Positions 8,825 to 17,556 of a stretch of DNA of 64,000 nucleotides are shown piece by piece (positions within the stretch are counted from its first letter, which is position 1; every line of letters begins with the position of its first letter). The DNA lies in assembly GCF_020564935.1 (NCBI RefSeq), contig NZ_JAJCXB010000002.1, positions 1 to 64,000 of the forward strand, in the 5' to 3' direction. Made by a program: the position numbers and the translations under genes. The stretch is from Streptomyces pinistramenti. Its GTDB lineage: Bacteria; Actinomycetota; Actinomycetes; Streptomycetales; Streptomycetaceae. Below the pieces are notes generated by a model that was given only the letters and a program-made list of their open reading frames with translations, was not told the DNA's origin and made no database searches.

Positions 8825-9310
8825 TCACGGGCCTTCAGCGCAGATCCGTGCGTCGACGGTCTTCTCGATGGCGCGGACGATGCCGTTGTAGCCGGTGCAG
8901 CGGCAGATGTTTCCGGCCATCGCCTCCTGTATCTCCTCGCGGGCCAGCGGCTCACGCCGCCGGACGAGGTCGCAGGCGGTGATCAGCATTCCCGGCGTGC
9001 AGAAGCCACACTGCAAAGCGCCTTCGCGGGAGAAATCGGCGCGGAGGGCTTCCACATCCGGCCCCTCCAGCGCCTCCACAGTGACGACCTCCGCACCCTC
9101 GCAGGCGGCGGCCAGGGTGAGGCAGGCGCGCACCGGCAGGTCGTCGACGAACACCGTGCAGGCTCCGCAGACGCCCTGCTCGCAGCCGAGATGAGTCCCG
9201 GTGAGGCCGAGCCGGTCCCGCAACAGATCGGCGAGAGTGGTCCGAGCGGGGAACGTGGCTTCGGTCTTCCGGCCGTTGACACGCAATGCGATGGTCAGGT
9301 CATGCGGCAT
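8825..9310 (-). CDS. coxS: molybdenum hydroxylase [2Fe-2S] small subunit
   Basis: 161 residues with two [2Fe-2S] domains. Plant-type cluster cysteines are at 43, 48, 51 and 63, and the CGFCTPGM...ICRCTG cluster cysteines at 101, 104, 136 and 138. It carries electrons from the molybdopterin subunit to the FAD subunit. The ATG at 9310 overlaps the coxM stop by 11 bp, indicating coupled translation. Length is normal for CoxS/CutS. Confidence 0.93.
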   Translation of the reverse strand: MPHDLTIALRVNGRKTEATFPARTTLADLLRDRLGLTGTHLGCEQGVCGACTVFVDDLPVRACLTLAAACEGAEVVTVEALEGPDVEALRADFSREGALQCGFCTPGMLITACDLVRRREPLAREEIQEAMAGNICRCTGYNGIVRAIEKTVDARICAEGP

Positions 9311-10172
9311 GTGGTGCCTTCCCCACTGCCATCAGCGCGCGGTGCACCGTGACGGCGTGCAGTTGCAGAGCGTGGCGGTCGTGCGGTGAAGCGGTGGCCG
9401 TGTCCGCCCCGATGTCAGCCGCGAGCGGCCCGCTCAGGTCGGCCGGGAGCAGGCTGCGGTCCGGCCGATCGGCGAGGGCCTTCTCGACATGCTTCAGGCG
9501 CAGCGGGACGTCCTTGGCGGCCCCCAGCCACACGGAGACCGCGGGCGTCGAGGCGCCGGTGTCGCGCACCTGGACGACGGCGAGGGAATCGGCGAACTCC
9601 CCCGGCTTGCGGGCCATCTTGTACATGCCCCACTGTGTGCCGGGGGCGATCCGGGGCACCGACACCGCGGTGATCAGCTCGTCGTCCGCCAGCGCCGTGC
9701 TGAAGAAACCGAGCAGGAACTCCGTTACGGGGATGCGCCGTTCGCCCCGAACCGACAAGGCATGGACTGTGGCACCGAGCGCCGACATCACGGTGGGCCA
9801 TTCCGCCGACGAGTCGCTGTGCGCGAGGCTTCCGCCGACCGTGCCGCGGTTGCGGATGGCACGGTAGCCGATGCCGCGGGCCGCGTGGCTCAGCAGCCCG
9901 TCCGCCACATCGGGCACCAGCTGGTGCTCGAACATCATGTGCGTGGTCGCCGCCCCGTACGTCGCGCCTTCGGCGGTCAGGTCCGTGCGCCGCAGTTCCG
10001 GTACGGCGGAGACGTCGACGAGGTGCGCGGGCTCGGCGAGACGCATGTTCATGAGGGGCAACAGGCTCTGGCCGCCGGCGATCACCTTGACGTCGTCGCG
10101 CAGCCGGTACAGCAGATCGGCTGCCTCGGTACACGTCCCCGGCCTGTGGTACGCGAAGTTCGCCGGCTTCAC
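9300..10172 (-). CDS. coxM: molybdenum hydroxylase FAD subunit
   Basis: 290 residues matching the CO-dehydrogenase/xanthine-dehydrogenase FAD-binding subunit. The AGGQSLLPLMNMR motif at about residues 32-44 and the TVGGSLAHSD loop bind FAD. The GTG start overlaps the coxL stop (GTGA). With CoxL and CoxS it forms the L2M2S2 type of cytoplasmic hydroxylase. Confidence 0.92.
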   Translation of the reverse strand: MKPANFAYHRPGTCTEAADLLYRLRDDVKVIAGGQSLLPLMNMRLAEPAHLVDVSAVPELRRTDLTAEGATYGAATTHMMFEHQLVPDVADGLLSHAARGIGYRAIRNRGTVGGSLAHSDSSAEWPTVMSALGATVHALSVRGERRIPVTEFLLGFFSTALADDELITAVSVPRIAPGTQWGMYKMARKPGEFADSLAVVQVRDTGASTPAVSVWLGAAKDVPLRLKHVEKALADRPDRSLLPADLSGPLAADIGADTATASPHDRHALQLHAVTVHRALMAVGKAPHAA

Positions 10173-12568
10173 CGGTCCGTTCCCGTCATGGCGGCGCCGC
10201 GCACCGGAGATGCCTGGGCGTCCTGCAGTGCCGTCCAGATCCGGACCGGCGTCATCGGGGTTTCGTTCGCCTCGGCGCCGAAAGCCCGCAGGGCGTCGGT
10301 GACCGCGTTGGCGATGGCCGCCGGAGGGGCGATGGCGCCGCCTTCGCCCGCGCCCTTCACCCCGAACACCGTGTGCGGGGACGGGGTCTGCATATGGCCG
10401 ATCTTGATCATCGGCACCTCGGTCGCTCCGGGGAGCAGATAGTCCAGGAAGGACGTCGACTTGGGCTGTCCATCGGGGTCGTACACGAGTTCCTCCAGCA
10501 GCGCGGTGCCGATGCCCTGGGCGATACCGCCGGTGATCTGCCCGTCGACGATCAGCGGGTTCACCACCGTCCCGCAGTCCTCCACGACTGCGTAGTCGAG
10601 AAGCGACACCGCTCCGGTGTCCAGGTCGACACTGACCACCGCGGCGTGGCTGGCGTAGGTGAAGGCGCCGGTCTGGGTGTCGGGCCGGTAGTAGAAGGAG
10701 ACCTCAAGGCCGGCCTCGACCCCGGGCACGTGGTCCGGGGTGAACAGGAACTCCTTGGCCAGCTCGCGGTAGGTGACAGAGCCTGTGCGCCCCACGACGG
10801 CCCCGTCCTTGAACCGGAGCTTCTTCGGGTCCTCACCGAGCAGCACGCCGCCGATCCGCAGCACCTTCCCGGCGAGTTGCTGTGCCGCGCCATACGTGGC
10901 CCCGCCGGCCATCACCATGGAGCGGGAGGCAAAAGTGCCGTCACCACGAGGGGTGAGGGCCGTGTCGCCGTGCACGACCGTGACCAGCGCAGGGTCAACG
11001 TCGAAGACCTCGCTGACCACTTGGGCCAGTGTGGTTTCCGCACCCTGGCCGTGACTTTTGATCCCGACACTCAGGGTGAGGCCCCCGGAGGAGTCCATCT
11101 CCAGGCGTGCCCCTTCGGTGCCGATGGTGATGGCGAGTCCGCGAGAGGCCCATTCGATGCATCCGTGCGCAGTCTGCTCGGTGAACGAGCCGTACCCGAT
11201 GCCGATGCGGTGCCGGGCGCCGTCGGAAACGTCCTGCTGCTGCTTGCGCCAGGCGTCGTGTCCGATGAGTGCCGACACGCGACGCACGGCTTCGGGGTAA
11301 TCACCGCTGTCGTAGACCTTCTTGGCGACAGAGGTGTACGGCATGTCCTCCGGCCGCACCATGTTGCGGATACGCATCTCATTCGGCTCGATGCCCAGTG
11401 CGTGGGCGAGCTCGTCGAGGGTGCGCTCGATCGCCAGGCAGGCGCCCGGCCGCGCCACACCGCGATACGGCCCCAGCGGTGTCTTGTTGGTGGCCACGCT
11501 ACGGGTGCGGAAGCGGTAGTTGCTGAGCCGGTAGGGGCCGGGGATCATCGCCGCCGACATGGTGGCGTCCATCGTGGCCGTCCACGGGTGTACCGAGTAG
11601 GCCCCTGCGTTGACCAGGATGTCGGCCTCGACCCCCAACAGGGTGCCGTCCGCGGCTGCGTGCGCGGTGATCCGGTAGTGGTGATCGCGAGCCTGGGTGG
11701 AGGAGACCATCGCCTCCCAGCGGTCCTCGACCCAGCGGATCGGGTAGGGAAGCCGCATGGCGACCGCGGCGAGGGCGATCTCCTCCGGGTAGACGGAGCA
11801 CTTGGTCCCGAATCCACCGCCCATGTCGGGCGCGATCACCCGCACTTGACGCGCCTCGACGCCCAGCAGGATCGCGATCATGTCGCGGATCATGTGCGGT
11901 GTCTGGGTGGAGGAGTGGACAACGAGCTGTCCACTGGTCTGGTCGTGCTGGGCCATGACGCCACGGGTCTCCAGCGGAACGACCGCCTGGCGGTTCATGG
12001 TGTACTCACGGGTCACGGTCACAGCGGCGTCGTGCGCGACGGCGTCCACGTCCCCGATGTCGCCCGAGGTGGTGGCGTACACGTTGTCCGGCCAGTCGTC
12101 GTGGACCAGTGGCGCGTCCTGAGCCAGGGCCCCGGTGAAGTCCACGGCTGCGGGCAACGGCTCGATGTCCACGATGATCCGAGCTGCCAGGTCCTCCGCC
12201 TCCGCGCGCGCGGAGGCGATCACCATGGCGATGGGCTCGCCGACGTATCGCACCTTCTCCACGGCGAGATGGGGTAACGGGGCCGCGCGGAAACCCTCCA
12301 GCGTCGAGGTCGCGGTCAGCGGCTCAGCGATCGGAGCGAGATCCGTACCGGTCCAGACCGACCCGGGTTCGGCGTCCGCGGGTACCGTGATGCCGCGGAT
12401 ACGCCCGTGCGGCACCTGACTGCGCACGAAGGCGACCTCCCGAAGGCCCGGAAGCTTCATGTCCGCCACGAATCGCCCCCGGCCGGACAAGTGCCGGGCG
12501 TCCTCGCGGCGCGGTGTCCGTGCTCCGATCCCGTTACGCCGTGCGGGATTGCTGCCTGCAGCGTTCAT
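10169..12568 (-). CDS. coxL: molybdopterin-binding large subunit, form II CO-dehydrogenase type
   Basis: 799 residues, the catalytic subunit binding molybdopterin-cytosine dinucleotide. GGGFGTK is at residues 250-256 and the GVKGAGEGGAI motif with the catalytic Glu lies near the C-terminus. The active-site loop reads PYRGVARP (367-374), not the AYXCSFR loop with Cys found in true aerobic CO dehydrogenases. It is therefore a form II/aldehyde- or N-heterocycle-type hydroxylase and probably not a CO oxidiser. It is the first gene of the operon, with a GGAGG site. No CoxD/E/F or XdhC maturation genes are in the window. Confidence 0.92.
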   Translation of the reverse strand: MNAAGSNPARRNGIGARTPRREDARHLSGRGRFVADMKLPGLREVAFVRSQVPHGRIRGITVPADAEPGSVWTGTDLAPIAEPLTATSTLEGFRAAPLPHLAVEKVRYVGEPIAMVIASARAEAEDLAARIIVDIEPLPAAVDFTGALAQDAPLVHDDWPDNVYATTSGDIGDVDAVAHDAAVTVTREYTMNRQAVVPLETRGVMAQHDQTSGQLVVHSSTQTPHMIRDMIAILLGVEARQVRVIAPDMGGGFGTKCSVYPEEIALAAVAMRLPYPIRWVEDRWEAMVSSTQARDHHYRITAHAAADGTLLGVEADILVNAGAYSVHPWTATMDATMSAAMIPGPYRLSNYRFRTRSVATNKTPLGPYRGVARPGACLAIERTLDELAHALGIEPNEMRIRNMVRPEDMPYTSVAKKVYDSGDYPEAVRRVSALIGHDAWRKQQQDVSDGARHRIGIGYGSFTEQTAHGCIEWASRGLAITIGTEGARLEMDSSGGLTLSVGIKSHGQGAETTLAQVVSEVFDVDPALVTVVHGDTALTPRGDGTFASRSMVMAGGATYGAAQQLAGKVLRIGGVLLGEDPKKLRFKDGAVVGRTGSVTYRELAKEFLFTPDHVPGVEAGLEVSFYYRPDTQTGAFTYASHAAVVSVDLDTGAVSLLDYAVVEDCGTVVNPLIVDGQITGGIAQGIGTALLEELVYDPDGQPKSTSFLDYLLPGATEVPMIKIGHMQTPSPHTVFGVKGAGEGGAIAPPAAIANAVTDALRAFGAEANETPMTPVRIWTALQDAQASPVRGAAMTGTDR

Positions 12569-12670
12569 GCATCGCCTCCTTGGTGGGCACGGTGCCTTCC
12601 GAAACCGGAGAGCGTGCGCCTCGGCGGGGCCGGTGACACCGGTACAGCGATCGGATCACCAGGACCGTAA

Positions 12671-12680
12671 TTGTATGCAA
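12671..12680. promoter_or_regulatory. FCD-GntR-type operator, proximal
   Basis: TTGTATGCAA, a one-mismatch palindrome about 103 bp upstream of the coxL start. Read on the minus strand it overlaps a TACAAT -10-like hexamer, so binding would block transcription. Assignment to the GntR gene at 7448 is inferred. Confidence 0.5.
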
Positions 12681-12932
12681 CTTACGTCGAGGGTTGCGCT
12701 TGCACACTCCGCGCGGACATCAGCGTGCGGCCGCGACCGCTGATCAATTCTTCCGCTCGGGTCAATCTGCACCAACCGGTAGACCCACCGCAACACCATG
12801 TCAGGGCAATATCACGCCAGAAGGCGTTCACACAGAGAATCCTGTCACTCTTCGGTGACGCTGAGTATCCGGTTGAGCGTCAGCAGCAAACCGGTCAGCG
12901 CCCATCTACCGAGCGTCGCGCTTCAAGGATGG

Positions 12933-12942
12933 TTGTATACAA
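12933..12942. promoter_or_regulatory. FCD-GntR-type operator, distal
   Basis: TTGTATACAA, a perfect palindrome of the type known for VanR-like FCD regulators. It lies 262 bp upstream of the proximal site, just downstream of the degraded monooxygenase fragment. Confidence 0.5.
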
Positions 12943-12949
12943 TTTTCGA

Positions 12950-13284
12950 CGTCGGTGCGGAAGCCCCCGAGGAACCTCCGCACCGACGATGCGGACTGCA
13001 CCAGCGGCTGCCTTCCGCTGCCCTGACCGACCGTCACCAGCAGCTGACGCCACCCATCCGCGAAGCGGGCCGGGCGCACCGGCGCCGCACCGCTCAAGCT
13101 GCGGGGTCCGATGCCCGGCGTCCGGGCGTGGACTGCCGTCCGGGGAACCGGCTCGGCGACCGCCTGCGCCGCGTCGCCGACCAGAGAGTCGCGGCCTTCG
13201 CGGGCCAGGAGCAGAGACCATCCGCCCGACAGGGCCGAAGCCGACGACGGCCACGTCGTACGTGCGCTGTGTGACTTGTTCCAT
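12950..13284 (-). pseudogene. FAD-dependent monooxygenase N-terminal remnant
   Basis: An ATG at 13284 opens MEQVTQRTYDVAVVGFGPVG, a clear Rossmann FAD-binding start of the phenol/3-hydroxyphenylpropionate hydroxylase type. The frame then breaks, and SLLLAREG and AEPVPRTAVH continue in another frame. Nothing of the rest of such an enzyme (normally 500 or more residues) follows. It is a decayed gene fragment. Confidence 0.55.
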
Positions 13285-13500
13285 CGGGTTGCCGTCCCGC
13301 ACGGTGACTGTCGGCCATGAGGGCAGCGAGGCCCTCGGAGTGCAGGAAGGAAGGGGCGACGGCCCCCGGTTGAAGAGCGCCTTGGCGCCCTCCAGGACCT
13401 CCGGCGTCCACAGTTGGTCGCCGACGGCGCAGTCCATGTCGCCGTAGCGCTCGGAGAAGTTGCCGACCGGGTCCTTGAGGTACAGCGCGCCCCGACACAC
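13285..13500 (-). pseudogene. VOC/extradiol-dioxygenase-like C-terminal remnant
   Basis: One frame gives DPVGNFSERYGDMD and ELWTPEV-like DQLWTPEVLEGAKALFNRG, and the neighbouring frame continues SFLHSEGLAALMADSH. This resembles the C-terminus of VOC-family ring-cleavage dioxygenases. A frameshift lies in a G/C run near 13365. It sits just upstream of the monooxygenase remnant, so the two look like the debris of an aromatic-degradation operon. Confidence 0.45.
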
Positions 13501-13570
13501 GGCTGGGCATCAACCGCTGCGACGCGCCTCCGTGCCGGCCGCAGTGCCGAACTCCTCCGGTCCACTCCGA

Positions 13571-13713
13571 GATCCGGACCATGCGCGGACCAACTCGACG
13601 CCCCTCGGCGCACTTTCCCCCGTCTCGACTGGTCAGCGAGGCCGTGAGCCGTGTAGCACCAGCAGACGAAGAACCTGCTGGTGTCGCACTCGGCGAAGAG
13701 GCCGGGGTTCTTC
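13571..13713. repeat. 143-bp dispersed repeat, copy A
   Basis: About 78% identical by eye to 22698-22840, with exactly the same length and no net gap. Both copies start GATCCGGACC and end GGTTCTTC. The terminal part folds as a stem from GAAGAACC and GGTTCTTC, conserved in both copies. On the minus strand both translate to a similar peptide (DTSRFFVCW, TAH, SSW, GPDLG), interrupted by a stop in copy B. Confidence 0.65.
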
Positions 13714-13821
13714 CAGACACCGGAAACGGGCGCCTGGCCACAATGGACTCCGCCCGCCCGTACCTGATGCCCCGGTGGCGGGCGCGGCCGAAGGCGGCCC
13801 GCTACGCGGCATACCCTCAGC

Positions 13822-13843
13822 AAATTTCGAATTGCGGAAATTT
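13822..13843. promoter_or_regulatory. AT-rich inverted repeat upstream of LuxR-type gene
   Basis: AAATTTC (13822-13828) and GAAATTT (13837-13843) are perfect inverted arms in an unusually AT-rich patch about 105 bp before the GTG start at 13947. It may be an operator or part of the promoter. Confidence 0.35.
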
Positions 13844-13946
13844 ACTCTCGCATTACGGGTGCTTGATGTTAACTTGGCCGCAGGACTTCATGACGGGCGC
13901 CGCCCGGAGGGGCGATCACGTCGCTCCGTTTTCTGAGGAGGAAACA

Positions 13947-14762
13947 GTGTCGGGTCGTCGGGCGGCTGCCCAGGAGCTCCGTGGTGCCATACCTGAGATC
14001 ACCGAGGCCTACCGGGATGCGCTGGAAGACATCGGAAGCCCGCTGGCGTACCGCGACGACATCTGGGAACAGTGCCGCCATCAGGCGCAGAGCATCGTGG
14101 ACGAGTGTGCACAGGCGCTGGAGGGCGGCAAGCGCCCCGAGTCGCCGGGAGCCGGCGAGTACACACGGCTGCTCGGGGCGCTCCGCGTCGTCCAGCAGGT
14201 CCCCGTGTCCGAGTCGGTGCGGGCGGCGGACGTGCTCTGGCAGGCCATGCAGACCGTGATGATGACAGTGCTCGACCGGGTGGAGGTCGAGCAACGGGCC
14301 GCAGCGGTGCAGACCGTGAGCACCGCTTTCCGAGTCGCCGCCGGGTACCGCCTGTACCAAGGGATCCGGGCGTACGAGGAGGCCCAGCGGTCGGGCACCT
14401 CCGCGGAGCCGGAGAGAGGGCCCGCACCGTCATCGGACGGCGCGAACGCGCAGGCCCTCGGCCTGCTGACGCTGCGGGAGCGGGAGATCCTCGAAGCGGT
14501 ACGCGCGGGACTGACGAACCGGCTGATCAGCCGCCGGTTCGACATCAGCGAGGCGACGGTCAAACGGCATCTGCACAACGTGTACCGCAAGCTGGGGGTC
14601 GGCTCCCGGGTGCAGGCCCTCAACACCGCTTTCCCCTCAAGCAAAGCGGGCGTCGAACCCCTCCGGTACGCGCGGCCCGTCCGCGCCCTGGATCACAGGG
14701 CGCCGAGGGCGATCAGCACGAGCAGGTTCGAGGCGTACTGCGTGACCATGAACGCCCGGTAG
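13947..14762 (+). CDS. LuxR-type helix-turn-helix regulator with RsbR-N-like sensory region
   Basis: 271 residues. The first 150 are a helical region resembling the RsbR/PAS-less N-terminal domains of Streptomyces regulators. A linker follows, and then a LuxR_C helix-turn-helix at about 170-230 (LTLREREILEAVRAGLTNRLISRRF...). The GTG at 13947 follows GAGGAGGAAACA. The 3' end overlaps that of the convergent UbiA gene by 70 bp, and the last 45 residues look like unselected extension. It is close to the dcs-like cluster and could be its pathway-specific regulator, which is inference. Confidence 0.82.
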   Translation: MSGRRAAAQELRGAIPEITEAYRDALEDIGSPLAYRDDIWEQCRHQAQSIVDECAQALEGGKRPESPGAGEYTRLLGALRVVQQVPVSESVRAADVLWQAMQTVMMTVLDRVEVEQRAAAVQTVSTAFRVAAGYRLYQGIRAYEEAQRSGTSAEPERGPAPSSDGANAQALGLLTLREREILEAVRAGLTNRLISRRFDISEATVKRHLHNVYRKLGVGSRVQALNTAFPSSKAGVEPLRYARPVRALDHRAPRAISTSRFEAYCVTMNAR

Positions 14763-15646
14763 GCGCCGCGCCGTTGGCCGCGTACGGCATGTTCCCGCCG
14801 GGCGTCCCGCACCACTTGGGCAATGACCCACAGTGCCCCGATCGCCATCGGCAGCGTTCCCGCCAGCGCGATCGGGGCCCACCGGGCGGCCACCGCCGTC
14901 CCGGCCAGGCCGACCAGCGCGGCGCACGTCACAGCCAGGGCCCGCGCCGCCGCCAGGCCGTGGACGACCGCGATGGTGCGCCGTCCGCCGACCGCGTCCC
15001 CGTCGGCATCTCCCAGGTCCTTGACCACGGAGCCGACCAGGGCCATCCAGGCCGCCATCACGCAGCCGAACACCACGCCCGTAGCGGTCCATCCGTGGCC
15101 CGCCGTCGAGATTCCGGCCGCGTACGAGGTCGCGCCCAGGCCGAACACCACCACCGCGCAGCGCACGCTCGACCGCTTCGCCTGCACCGGGCGGGCGGAG
15201 TAGGCCCAGCCGAACAGCAGGAAGGCGGCCACCCACCCGAACGTCCCGACGCCCGCCGTCGCGCCGAGCGCCAGCGCGGCGCCGGCCAGCAGGGCCGTGA
15301 CGGCCGCGGCGGTGCGAACCGGGAGGGCTCCCCGGGCGATCGGGCGCCGGGATCCGTTCGCCCGGTCCTCCCGGATGTCCGTCACGCCGTTGAGCAGGTA
15401 GGCGCACGCCACGGCGCACCACCAGGAGGCGAGGCCCAGCACGGTCCGCCCCGGAGCCTGCGGCAGCTGCCCGGCGGACGCCGCGCCCACCGCGAACCGC
15501 AGGAGGAACACCAGCTGTACTGACGGTCGCGCCTCTGACCAGCAGAGATGCGCTGTCTTCAGCGCGGTACGCCATCGGGGATCCGCCGTGCCGACCAGGC
15601 CGGCGACATTCAGAGAAGAAGCGGCAGGAGCAGCGGAATTGGTCAC
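14693..15646 (-). CDS. UbiA-family prenyltransferase, integral membrane
   Basis: 317 residues with about eight membrane helices. The first polyprenyl-diphosphate/Mg motif is N86-xxx-D90-xxx-D94 (NGVTDIRED) and the second is DLGDADGD near residue 212. Such enzymes prenylate an acceptor or act in quinone or terpenoid assembly. The GTG at 15646 lies 6 bp after a TAGACT -10-like hexamer and no Shine-Dalgarno is present, so the mRNA is probably leaderless. It is divergent from dcsA. No UbiA gene belongs to the known D-cycloserine cluster, so a link with the neighbouring pathway is uncertain. Confidence 0.87.
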   Translation of the reverse strand: MTNSAAPAASSLNVAGLVGTADPRWRTALKTAHLCWSEARPSVQLVFLLRFAVGAASAGQLPQAPGRTVLGLASWWCAVACAYLLNGVTDIREDRANGSRRPIARGALPVRTAAAVTALLAGAALALGATAGVGTFGWVAAFLLFGWAYSARPVQAKRSSVRCAVVVFGLGATSYAAGISTAGHGWTATGVVFGCVMAAWMALVGSVVKDLGDADGDAVGGRRTIAVVHGLAAARALAVTCAALVGLAGTAVAARWAPIALAGTLPMAIGALWVIAQVVRDARREHAVRGQRRGAYRAFMVTQYASNLLVLIALGAL

Positions 15647-15652
15647 GGCCGC

Positions 15653-15658
15653 AGTCTA
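15653..15658 (-). promoter_or_regulatory. -10 element of a probable leaderless promoter
   Basis: TAGACT on the minus strand ends 6 bp before the GTG start of the UbiA gene, placing the transcription start at or next to the start codon. No clear -35 is seen. Confidence 0.4.
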
Positions 15659-15964
15659 GGAACGGCCCCGGCGCCCTTGCCATACAACCATCGGCGTAAA
15701 AGGCGTACATCCCCACTGGACCCTTGGTTGCACTTCCTTGTCATGCCCGACATGCGCGAGGAAGGGTGAGTGGAGCGCGGCCCGGTCGACCTGAATCCGG
15801 ACGCCGTGGCGAGGGCGTGCACGGCACCCGTACCGGAAACTCTGCAACTGCGGTGAACCGGGTGCGTGGAAAATCCTGGGAAGTTTCAGGCAAGGAGAGA
15901 CGACCTCCTCGCGCCCGTACAGGAAGAGCACAACGAGTAAGGAACAGCAGAAAAGGATGCCCAG
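15659..15964. other. divergent control region between UbiA gene and dcsA homologue
   Basis: About 300 bp with no gene. It must hold the promoter for the dcs-like operon. No convincing -35/-10 pair or known operator was found. AGGA 7 nt before the TTG at 15965 is the ribosome-binding site. Confidence 0.4.
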
Positions 15965-16741
15965 TTGGAAAGGTCTCAGCAGACCGCAACGCTGATCTCC
16001 CAGGCGCAGGTTCTCGAAGGCGCGAAAGGGTGGCAGCGAGCAGCCTTCGAGGAGCTCGCAGCGCCCCTCGCCCATTCGGATTTCCCCTGCGTCTTCTCCC
16101 GGAACGCCTTCCGCAAGCAGTTGTTGAAGTTCGCCTTCGTCGAGAGTGCAGGGAGCGACGGCATCAGGCACCTGGCAACGGCCCTCACCGAGTACGTTGA
16201 GCTGTCCAGCGCCTGGGACGGCCGCCTGGACACCGCCTATCCACTGGTCGTGCTGTTCTCGGCGGACGCCGTGAACGCGCGTACGGTCGCGGAATACCAC
16301 TCCTTCGGCTGGCGCGTGCTGCAGGAACTGCACCACGTCGATCCCGAACCCTGGCCCAAGGACGTCGGAAAGGACCCGGATTCCGAGACCTGGTCCATGT
16401 GCTTCAACGGCATGCCGCTGTTCTGCAACATGAGCAGTCCCGCGCACCGAAACCGCCGCAGCCGTAACCTCGGCGCCCATTTCACGCTCGTCATCAATCC
16501 CCGCGAACGCTTCGACTTTTTCGCCGGAGAGACCCCGAGCGGCCGCAAGGTCCGCGCGAACATCCGCAAGCGCATACGCACTTACGACGGCATGCCGCAT
16601 TCACTGCAGCTGGGCTCGTACGGTGTCGGCGCCCTCGAATGGCGCCAGTACGGGCTCACCGAAGAGAACGCCGAGCGGAGCGATATGTGCCCGTTCCATC
16701 CCCGAATATCCGTGGAAAAAGAGGAGTTGCCGACCGAATGA
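15965..16741 (+). CDS. dcsA: YqcI/YcgG-family heme enzyme, DcsA-like arginine N-omega-hydroxylase
   Basis: 258 residues of the YqcI/YcgG family. The hallmark FPCVFSRNAFRK is at residues 40-51, with NMSSPAHRNRRSRNLG mid-protein and CPFHP near the end. DcsA of the Streptomyces lavendulae D-cycloserine cluster belongs to this family and is a heme protein forming N-omega-hydroxy-L-arginine. Gene order (A then B, overlapping) supports orthology. The TTG start has AGGA 7 nt upstream. An ATG at 15957 is out of frame. The stop overlaps the next ATG (ATGA). Confidence 0.85.
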   Translation: MERSQQTATLISQAQVLEGAKGWQRAAFEELAAPLAHSDFPCVFSRNAFRKQLLKFAFVESAGSDGIRHLATALTEYVELSSAWDGRLDTAYPLVVLFSADAVNARTVAEYHSFGWRVLQELHHVDPEPWPKDVGKDPDSETWSMCFNGMPLFCNMSSPAHRNRRSRNLGAHFTLVINPRERFDFFAGETPSGRKVRANIRKRIRTYDGMPHSLQLGSYGVGALEWRQYGLTEENAERSDMCPFHPRISVEKEELPTE

Positions 16742-17556
16742 TCGAACTCATCGTGTCCCAGGGCCGCGTGGCCGACCGGGAGCCCCGGATGATCGAGGGC
16801 GCCGCCCGCCTCGCACGGGCCCTGGAGAAGCGCTACGGACTCACCGGCCGCTTCATCGGGGAACCCGCGCCGCCCGCCGACGACGACTGGACCGTCAGCC
16901 TCCCGCAGGCCCGGGAGACGCTGAACGGACTGGGCCGGGCCGTCACCGAGAGCATCGCGAGCGGCAGCCGGACGGTCCTGATCTCCAACACCTGCTCGGC
17001 GAGCCTCGCCACCCTGCCGGTGGTGGCCCGCGAGCACCCGGACGCCGTGGTCCTCTACATCGACGGGCACGGCGACTTCAACACACCGGAGACGACCGGC
17101 ACCGGCTACCTGGGCGGGATGGTCCTCGCCGGCGCATGCGGACTCTGGGACAGCGGCCACGGCGCCGGGCTCCGCCCCGCACAGGCCGTCCTGGTCGGGG
17201 CGCGCGACATCGACAACGCCGAGGGCGAGCTGATCGCGCACCACGGTGTCCGGCTCATCCCCCCGGCGCAGACGACGGCCGAGAACATCCTGGACGCCGT
17301 CGGCGACTCCCCGGTGTGGGTGCACATCGACTGGGACGTCCTCGAACCCGGACACGTACCGGCCGACTACACCGTGCCGGATGGCCTGCTCCCCGAGCAG
17401 ATCCGGGCGATCTTCGACGCCATCCCGGCGCAGCAGCTCCTAGGCGTCGAACTGGCGGAATTCAACGCCCCGTTGGACGACGACCTCGGCGAGAGCGCGA
17501 TCGAGACGATCCTGGGCATGGTCGCGCCCGCCTTCGAGGGCATCCCGGTGGGCTAG
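16738..17556 (+). CDS. dcsB: arginase-family N-omega-hydroxy-L-arginine hydrolase
   Basis: 272 residues of the ureohydrolase family. The second metal motif is DGHGDFN and the third HIDWDVLEPG. The first motif, GGDHS in ordinary arginases, is replaced by ISNTCSAS with Cys86. I recall that DcsB of S. lavendulae is known for a Cys at this position in place of the metal-binding His. The enzyme should release hydroxyurea and ornithine from hydroxyarginine. The ATG overlaps the dcsA stop. A much longer in-frame extension upstream lies inside dcsA and is not used. Confidence 0.88.
   Translation: MIELIVSQGRVADREPRMIEGAARLARALEKRYGLTGRFIGEPAPPADDDWTVSLPQARETLNGLGRAVTESIASGSRTVLISNTCSASLATLPVVAREHPDAVVLYIDGHGDFNTPETTGTGYLGGMVLAGACGLWDSGHGAGLRPAQAVLVGARDIDNAEGELIAHHGVRLIPPAQTTAENILDAVGDSPVWVHIDWDVLEPGHVPADYTVPDGLLPEQIRAIFDAIPAQQLLGVELAEFNAPLDDDLGESAIETILGMVAPAFEGIPVG

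Noticed and set aside
10169..12568. True CO dehydrogenase (form I)
   Set aside because: The form I active-site loop AYXCSFR with its Cys is absent; PYRGVARP is found.
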